Source: Pyricularia pennisetigena
Taxonomy: Eukaryota; Ascomycota; Sordariomycetes; Magnaporthales; Pyriculariaceae
Reading direction: 5' to 3'
Assembly (NCBI RefSeq): GCF_004337985.1
Contig: NC_043743.1
Span: forward strand, 2,464,543-2,528,542
Length of the DNA: 64,000 nt
Shown here: positions 57,903 to 64,000 of the stretch, one piece after another
Layout: the number at the start of each line of letters is the position of its first letter
Position numbering within the stretch: the first letter of the stretch is position 1
The notes under the pieces: generated by a model
The model's input: the letters and a program-made list of their open reading frames with translations, nothing else
The model's database searches: none
What the model was told of the DNA's origin: nothing
Translations under genes and position numbers: made by a program

Positions 57903-58534
57903 ATGGCCACTGCATTGTTATGCCGGCGGGCCCTGGCCCAAAGGTGTGTTCCTCTGGCATTGGGAGCCTCGCTCGGCATTGGGCACTTCGCATACCGGAG
58001 CAGGATGCAACCCTACAGATTGGATGCGCTTTCTAGCAGGCCAGCATCACCTTGGTCGCCAGCGACTGGTGGCGTGTTTGAAAACGAGGAAGAAGATGGC
58101 TTCATCAATTCGGACGTCCTTCGGCAGGTCTCTGGCGGTAGTGTGACAGGTGTGTTGAATCTCATTTACAAAAGTGACTTTAGGGATATTGTCGTATTTA
58201 AGGGAGACATCATAGTAACGATATTCATTCGAGGTAGGTTTCCTATCCGGGTTATTTGTCAGTGTTTTCTCGCGCACCCTCGTCTTGCTCATGGGCCTGA
58301 CAATAGTCGCCTTCTCAGTATGTTTGACCTTGAAACCAAAATCTTATAGTGCTTTGAACGTTGTGACTGATATGCCCATAGGTGGCGGCGAAGTATGGTA
58401 TAGACTTGGTGCACCAGTTGCGCCTTAAGGAAAGGGCACAGTCATCGCGGGTTCTGTCCGCCCTTCGCAGCAACACCCCTTTCAAACTGTCGTTTGGTGT
58501 TACGTTTGCTTTATCTGCATTTGCGCACTTCTAA
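57903..58534 (+). CDS. FUN14-domain mitochondrial membrane protein
   Basis: Exons 57903-58149, 58238-58317 and 58382-58534 give 159 residues. Splicing assembles the FUN14 domain: FINSDVLRQVSGGSVTG, then FLSGLFVSVFSRTLVLLMGLTIVAFS, then VAAKYGIDLVHQLRLKERAQ, followed by a C-terminal hydrophobic segment (FKLSFGVTFALSAFAHF). The N-terminus (MATALLCRRALAQRC) is basic and matches mitochondrial targeting. FUN14 proteins are small multi-span mitochondrial membrane proteins. Human FUNDC1 is an outer-membrane mitophagy receptor, but an LC3-interacting motif is not evident here, and yeast Fun14 has a lipid-related role. Unspliced, the reading frame ends shortly after exon 1, so the introns are needed. 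The stop lies 78 bp from that of the convergent aminopeptidase gene. Confidence 0.9.
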
Positions 58535-58612
58535 ATTCTCCTCATGCATCCTCCTTGCGACTAGCAAAAATATTTATGGTATCATAGAGAATGCAGGAAC
58601 TTCGCCGGCTGC

Positions 58613-60676
58613 TCAAAAAGGCTGTGTTTCGCGCTCAAGCCATGCCATGGTCAACTTGTCCTCCTTGAAGAAACCACTCGTCTTCTCAATAATCAGTTTG
58701 TTGTAGTCGTTCAGCCATTGCTTCTCACGTGACGTCAAGAGGCTCTCGTCAATCAGTCTGCGACAGTAAGGTACCATGGTGACGTGCTCGAAGCCAAGGT
58801 ACGGCTTATCGCCGAACATATGCTTAGTCTCGACCTCACGGACCATGGCAATGTTCTCAATACGAATGCCGTAGGAGCCATCTTCGTAAAAGCCGGGCTC
58901 AATGGACGTTACATTACCCGGCGCGAGTGGGACTTCGGCGTAGTGCTTTCTGGTGCCTATACCGATAGGACCCTCGTGGACGTTGAGGTATGAGCCGACG
59001 CCATGACCGGTGCCATGTCGGTAGTCCAATCCTTCTTGCTAGGGTCTTTGTTAGCACTGCCTAGCTATACAAAATAAACCACTGATGTTCTCTGGCTCTT
59101 CGCTGCTTACCCAGAGGAATTGTCTAGCGAAGGGGTCTAGTGCAAAGCCAGTGGTGCCTTTGGGGAATATAGCCATGTCCAAAGCCATATTCCCCTTCAA
59201 TACCAAGGTATATGCCTTCCTCTCAGCCGCTGAGGGCTTCCCGAAATGCAATGTCCTGGTGGTGTCGGTCGTGCCGTCCAGGAACTGTGCCCCAGAATCA
59301 CAGAGGTAGACAGAATCGGCATCAATCGTTGCGCAAGAGTCCTCCTCGGGCTTGTAGTGAATGACGGCAGCACTGAAGTTTGTGATGTCAACTACTGTCT
59401 CCTGCAGTGCTAGGGAGACTCGAGACTTACTTTGCACCCACAGCAGAAATCGTGGTGAAGGATAAACCAACAAAGTCGTCGTGCTTTGCCCGCAGGTTTT
59501 CTAATTTGGTTGCAGCCTCAACTTCATTAAGGGTGGCTTTCTTGTTTGCTACTTGGTCTTCGAGCCAAGCAAAATACTCAATGAGCGCCGCGCCATCACG
59601 GATATGGCATTGCCTCATGCCCTCCAGTTCAGTCTCGTTCTTGATAGCCTTGGCATCGCAGACCGGGCTCTTGATCTCATCGACAGAGCCATCCCCGCCA
59701 AGTGCAAGCTTGAGAGCCCACGATGTCTTATTCGAAATGGCGAGCTTTTTGATCTTGCTTTCATCTCCCTGGTCCTCGGTAGGCTTCAGACTTTTGGCCA
59801 ATACCTCTGAGTCCTCAAATATGCTCTCGTAGGGCCTGATATCAACTTTGTTATCCTTGAGATAGGCATGGGATTCCTCGCTGAGCTTCGATGCGTCGAC
59901 GTATAGCGTAGCGTTATCGGCGGTGACGACGGCATACGAGAAGAAGACAGGGTTATACGGAATATCGCTGCCACGAAGGTTGAAGAGCCAGGCAATCTCG
60001 TCCAAGGTAGAGATTACGAAGCCAAATACCTTCTTCTTTTCCAGGACCTCCCGAAGCTCCTTCAGTTTGGGCTCTGTATCCTTTCCAGAGTACTTCTTTG
60101 GTAGGAAGGCTATGGGGTTGCTCGGGCGTGAGGGTTTGTGCCTTCCCCATACCAAGTCAACCAGATTGTCTGTTACGGCAACCAAATCCTTGCCGCCCTT
60201 GGACTTGATCTTCTCCTGGAGCGCCTTGGCCTCGGAGCTTGACAGCAAGGTAGGGTCCACGCCGACCGTCTTTCCCCCCGCAGCCTGGTCGGCCGACCAT
60301 TCCTGCCATGTAGGCACATCGGGCTGGCCCTGCTTCAGCAGCTCCCAGTTGTTGTCTAGCTCCGTCGCAGCTTGATTAAAGTACCGGCCATCGGTTGCAA
60401 GGGCGGCTTTGTCGTTGGTCACAACGGCAGTGCCTGCAGAACCGGAGAAGCCACTGATGAACTCTCGGCGGGCATCACAGGGCGCGATATACTCGGACGA
60501 GTGTGCGTCTTCGGTGGGGACGACTACAGGCAGTCACAAAGGGATGCGCATCAGTGAAAGAGCTTATTACTTCCGGAGCAGGAGGCGTTAGATAGCGTAC
60601 TGTAAACGTCTATGCTGCGCGCCCTCATCAAGCCCCGCAGCTCCGCGAGGCGGTCCGAAGTCTGAACCGTCTTCAT
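58613..60676 (-). CDS. ampp: Xaa-Pro aminopeptidase P (M24B)
   Basis: Exons 60676-60601, 60523-59431, 59372-59111 and 59038-58613 give 618 residues, the usual length of fungal AMPP. Joins restore [36 protein letters not shown], then [14 protein letters not shown], and [19 protein letters not shown]. The pita-bread fold metal ligands are recognisable: [18 protein letters not shown] (two Asp), [14 protein letters not shown] (His), [11 protein letters not shown] (Glu) and RIENI (Glu). The enzyme needs Mn2+ and removes an N-terminal residue preceding proline. The same frame continues upstream of the chosen start to an ATG at 60871, adding 65 residues that look like a mitochondrial presequence. 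Confidence 0.95.
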
Positions 60677-61683
60677 GATGAATGGAGATTCAGGGGAGGA
60701 GCTTGAGCAACGCACGAACTGCCGGCAGCTCGAGGGAGCAGATACAACTGCTCGGGATGGACGTTGATCTTGGTGTATGATGACGAATCTGCGAGTTGCG
60801 CAAGACGGAATGAAGCTGTAGCTGGACGATCTCGTAGACGTCAGGAGCTGCCTGAAGTATGTACAATTCATCGAGGCCACTTAGGAAGCTCAATTATGGA
60901 GGACAGCGGAGCTAGTGGGTGAGGGGTGTGCTGGACACACAGGAGCTGCTCGTATGGTACGCATGCGTGTGTGGGAAACAAAGGTCCACAGCAGCCCCGC
61001 AGATTGTAGCGTACTGCTAACAATAACGGTTTAGGCGGCTTTGATCAGGCAGAGTTGCCCCACCAAAACACTGCACGATGTCTCGCAAATAATCATGGCT
61101 TGTCTACGTCCCGCCTTTTCCCTGTAGGAAAATGCTTAAATAAATGCGGATTTTCAATAATTACCGTTAACGGGACTACGGAGACTGTACCCAGTTGGTT
61201 TGAATAAAATCATGAAACGGGCTTCGTTGCCAATGCCGCCAGCTGCTAATGACGCGCTGTAGTATCCAGCATGTATTATCAAGCATCCACAAATTCGAAT
61301 GCAAGCAGCTTCACTGCGCCCCAACCCGTCTGGATTTAGAAAGCTCATGGCAACGTTAACTCACTTACCCAACAGGCGTCCCCATTCTTCTTCAGCAACG
61401 AGGGAAAACCAACGCCTGTTTCACCTGGACTGTTTTTACAGGTCTCGGGCATAAATTACAGCGCATGTCAAAAATTCGGCTGCGACGTCGTCACTCATGA
61501 AGTTCGGTTCGCCCCTCTTCAATCAGATATTTACCTTTCTACGACGTTGTTTGCATGTAACGGAAAGGTGAGGTAGGCAGCATTGGCCACCCGCATACGA
61601 AAGGAAAAGAAATTATCACCTGCAGCTTTTGCTGGACTGGGCATGAAGGTATTTTCCGCCTAGCACCCCTACAGCACCGCATC
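60677..61683. promoter_or_regulatory. Divergent region between aminopeptidase P and the importin gene
   Basis: 1.0 kb between start codons. The part next to the aminopeptidase (60677-60871) is open in frame with it and may be translated in a longer isoform. Otherwise no gene is seen. Confidence 0.5.
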
Positions 61684-64000
61684 ATGCAGGGGGAACAAGG
61701 ACTACCTCTTCCCTCCTCGCTGGAAGAGGTTGAGGCCGTAAGTCAAACCATCTAGTTTTGCTATCCAACCTATCAAGGTTTTCTTTCACTGGGCAGACTG
61801 ATTAACTTCTTGCATCTCAGTTGATCCTGGCACTCTATGAGCCGGGTCCTCCCGAGACAATATCACGGATTCAAGAGGTGCTTCATCGGGTGCAAAAGTC
61901 TCCCGAGGGCTGGCAACTGGCCCAAAGCTTACTGGTGAACTCGAACGACACGATCAAGTTTTTTGGGGCTCTTACTATCATTGTGAAGCTAAACACCGAG
62001 AGGTAAAGATCATCGCAAATCACTCGTCCGTTGTCCTCCTTTGGAGTTGACCATTCAGTGACTAATCTGTTTAAAACCCTACCACAGCTCAACATTGTCG
62101 GAAACTGATGCAAATGAACTACTGCAAAACTTGATTGAATGGTTTGTGAGGTCTCTACGTGATGGGTCAGGTGCGCTGGTGACCAAAAAGCTGTGCTCTG
62201 CACTTGTCACCTGCTTCATCCAGTTCCCCAAGATATGGCCCAGTTGTGTAGCCCATCTAGTACACTGCTTGTATACACAGCGCAGCGTGCCCGTATCTGA
62301 GGCCAGAGACGACGATACTGATACCACGGTTGGTCTCTTGGACTTTGTCGCCCTGAGAGCGGCATTATGGTTTGCTGCTACGCTGGTGGAGGAGACGAGT
62401 AAGACGGACATGAATGCTGCAAAGTAGTAAGTTCTGGCGGAACAACTCGAGGCTCAACAGGTCATCAGTCTAATCACGCCACATAGCTCGCAGGCCCACA
62501 ACCAGCTCATCACTGAAGGTCGTGATGTTGCGTGTCTCATCTCACGCGGAATGGATCCTGGTTTTGCAGGTGCAGATTGCACGAGTATCCAGGAAGAGGC
62601 TATCAAATGCCTACAGGTATGCTTGCTTTCCAATGAAAGCCCAGACTTTGGTATCGTACTTCTAACATCGACGTTTATGACAGCCTTGGGTCATGTATAA
62701 TCAGCGCATATCATCGTCGACCGATGAGCTGACTATACCATTGCGGACTCTTCTGCCTCCCGTTATACGATGCCTGATAATTGACGAACTTTACGAAGCC
62801 AGTATAGAGCTTCTCACTGATACGCTCTCCAACTACTCTGCCTTTTTCACGAGCGAAGGATTCGACATGCTCATTAATCTGTTCGAGACGTCATGGTCTG
62901 ACAATCGATATCAGCAATTGATCCGCGGAGATTTTGATTTTGAATCTGTTCAGTTTGGCATGCTGATGATAGCCTTTGCTGACGCCAAGGTTGTCGAACT
63001 TCAGAAGAGCACCGACCATCGGTCGCAACGCTTCCTCGCCGGCCTGAAGGGACTGCTAGGTGCAGCTGGTTATGCAGTAGGCGAGGACAAGATCTTTGTA
63101 CCTGCACTTGAATTCTGGGCCACATTCGTGGAAACGATGGTCGATACCATGTTCAGCGAGGAAGCCAAAGATTCAGATGCTTGGGTTCAGCATTCACTAG
63201 GCTTGGTGATGCAGGTCGTGGGCTGCTGTTACAAAAAGATACAGTTCCCGCCAGCAACTATTTTCTCTGGATGGGATTCTTCAGAACGGGCTGGATTTAT
63301 GGAGGCGCGCAAAGATGTTGCTGACCTGCTTCAAACGGTCTGCACCATACCAAATGCAAGCCTCGTTTCGCTATTCGTCGATCTGCTGCTACAGGCCTTG
63401 TCAGCGCAGGCTTGGGCAGAGCTGGAGGCGGCAGCTTTCTGCCTCAGCGCCCTTTCTGACTGCATCTCTGACGGCGGCGGGTATGACGAGCTCCTCCACA
63501 AAGTCTTTTCATCTGGACTTTTTGACCTGCTTGGCCAAAGCGAGAAGCTACCCGTTCGACTGCGCCAAACGGGATTATCGCTTATTGAACGGTTCTCTGA
63601 CTACTTTGAGCGCCACGGCGAGTTTCTTCCAGGAGCTCTCAACCTCCTGTTCGGTGCAGTGGGCGACTCGATGCTCGCAGGTCCCTCGGCCAAGTCTATC
63701 TGCACGCTCTGCTCGTCTTGTCGGTCACACTTGACTGGCGAGGCGGCTACATTCATTTCATCCTACGAAAATATTCATTCGTCAAGGTCCATAGATCCTG
63801 TCGCAGAAGAGAAGATCGTTATGGCGATTGCCTCTGTCATACAAGCGATATCGGACGAGGAAACAAGGCTGCAGGCTTTCCGTCATCTGTACCGCATCGT
63901 CCGGATGGATTTGGATCGCTGCTTGCAGCTCAAGGCACAACCCGAGAGGTTTGAAATGTCTGATCCATTGGTAGCGAGATACTACGCCGAAGCTCAGTCT
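61684..64000 (+). CDS. Importin-beta family karyopherin, importin-13/Kap122-like (5' part, runs off the window)
   Basis: Exons 61684-61737, 61821-62002, 62088-62426, 62487-62616 and 62684 to beyond the window end. The 674 residues visible stay in frame to the last base. Exon 2 carries an importin-beta N-terminal (Ran-binding) segment: VLHRVQKSPEGWQLAQSLL, then SNDTIKFFGALTIIVKL. The following sequence is a run of HEAT-type helices, including ELLQNLIEWFVRSL, FPKIWPSCVAHLVHCLY and LRQTGLSLIERFSDYFERHGEFLPGAL, typical of the IPO13/transportin-3/Kap122 (Pdr6) and fission yeast Kap111 branch. Such proteins carry cargo across the nuclear pore, and IPO13/Kap122 is bidirectional in some species. Which paralogue it is cannot be settled from the partial sequence. 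Confidence 0.85.

Overview
The window is nuclear DNA from a filamentous ascomycete, almost certainly a Sordariomycete. Most genes have short GT-AG introns (about 60-180 nt), several with CTAAC/CTGAC-type branch sites. The genes include Pezizomycotina-specific families such as a PRO1/ADV-1 type zinc-cluster regulator. The gene repertoire and the 618-residue aminopeptidase P would fit Magnaporthales, but that placement is a weak inference. Long A/T homopolymers (up to 57 nt) lie in spacers and introns, and one 18-N assembly gap sits at 6037-6054.

Layout. The left third is sparse. It holds an 881-residue low-complexity protein (2116-4843, +), the ER chaperone SHR3 (6125-6925, +), a 14-cysteine single-pass membrane protein (7674-8939, -), and a PRO1/ADV-1 transcription factor (12225-14450, -). 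A 9.2-kb spacer with no gene I can support separates that factor from a divergent SAM-PH scaffold (23679-26296, +). From 27 kb onward genes are dense: mitoribosomal mS42/mS43 (-), an unknown 404-residue protein (-), thiamine pyrophosphate carrier TPC1 (+), MICOS MIC26/27 (-), mitochondrial intermediate peptidase OCT1 (+), a small WSC-domain protein (+), Y-family polymerase REV1 (-), RED/IK splicing factor (+), FMP32/DUF1640 (+), NIP7 (+), glutamate 5-kinase (-), ATP23 protease (+), Aurora kinase (-), TIP41 (+), an unknown 623-residue nuclear-type protein (-), a FUN14-family protein (+), Xaa-Pro aminopeptidase P (-) and the 5' part of an importin-13/Kap122-like karyopherin (+, runs off the window).

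How the genes relate. Seven of the genes between 27 and 59 kb act in mitochondria (mS42/43, TPC1, MIC26/27, OCT1, FMP32, ATP23, FUN14), and MIC26/27 and OCT1 are divergent neighbours. Several other pairs are divergent (REV1/RED, glutamate kinase/ATP23, Aurora/TIP41, aminopeptidase/importin) or tightly convergent (WSC/REV1, FUN14/aminopeptidase). I rebuilt exon structures by hand from reading frame, splice consensus and family conservation, and all junction phases agree.

I found no cluster, mobile element, CRISPR array or other assembly that looks like a new biological system. The items most worth following are the large spacer upstream of the developmental regulator, the uncharacterised membrane and nuclear proteins, a possible dual-targeted aminopeptidase, a REV1 with three ubiquitin-binding-like motifs, and a WSC gene whose second intron can be retained in frame.
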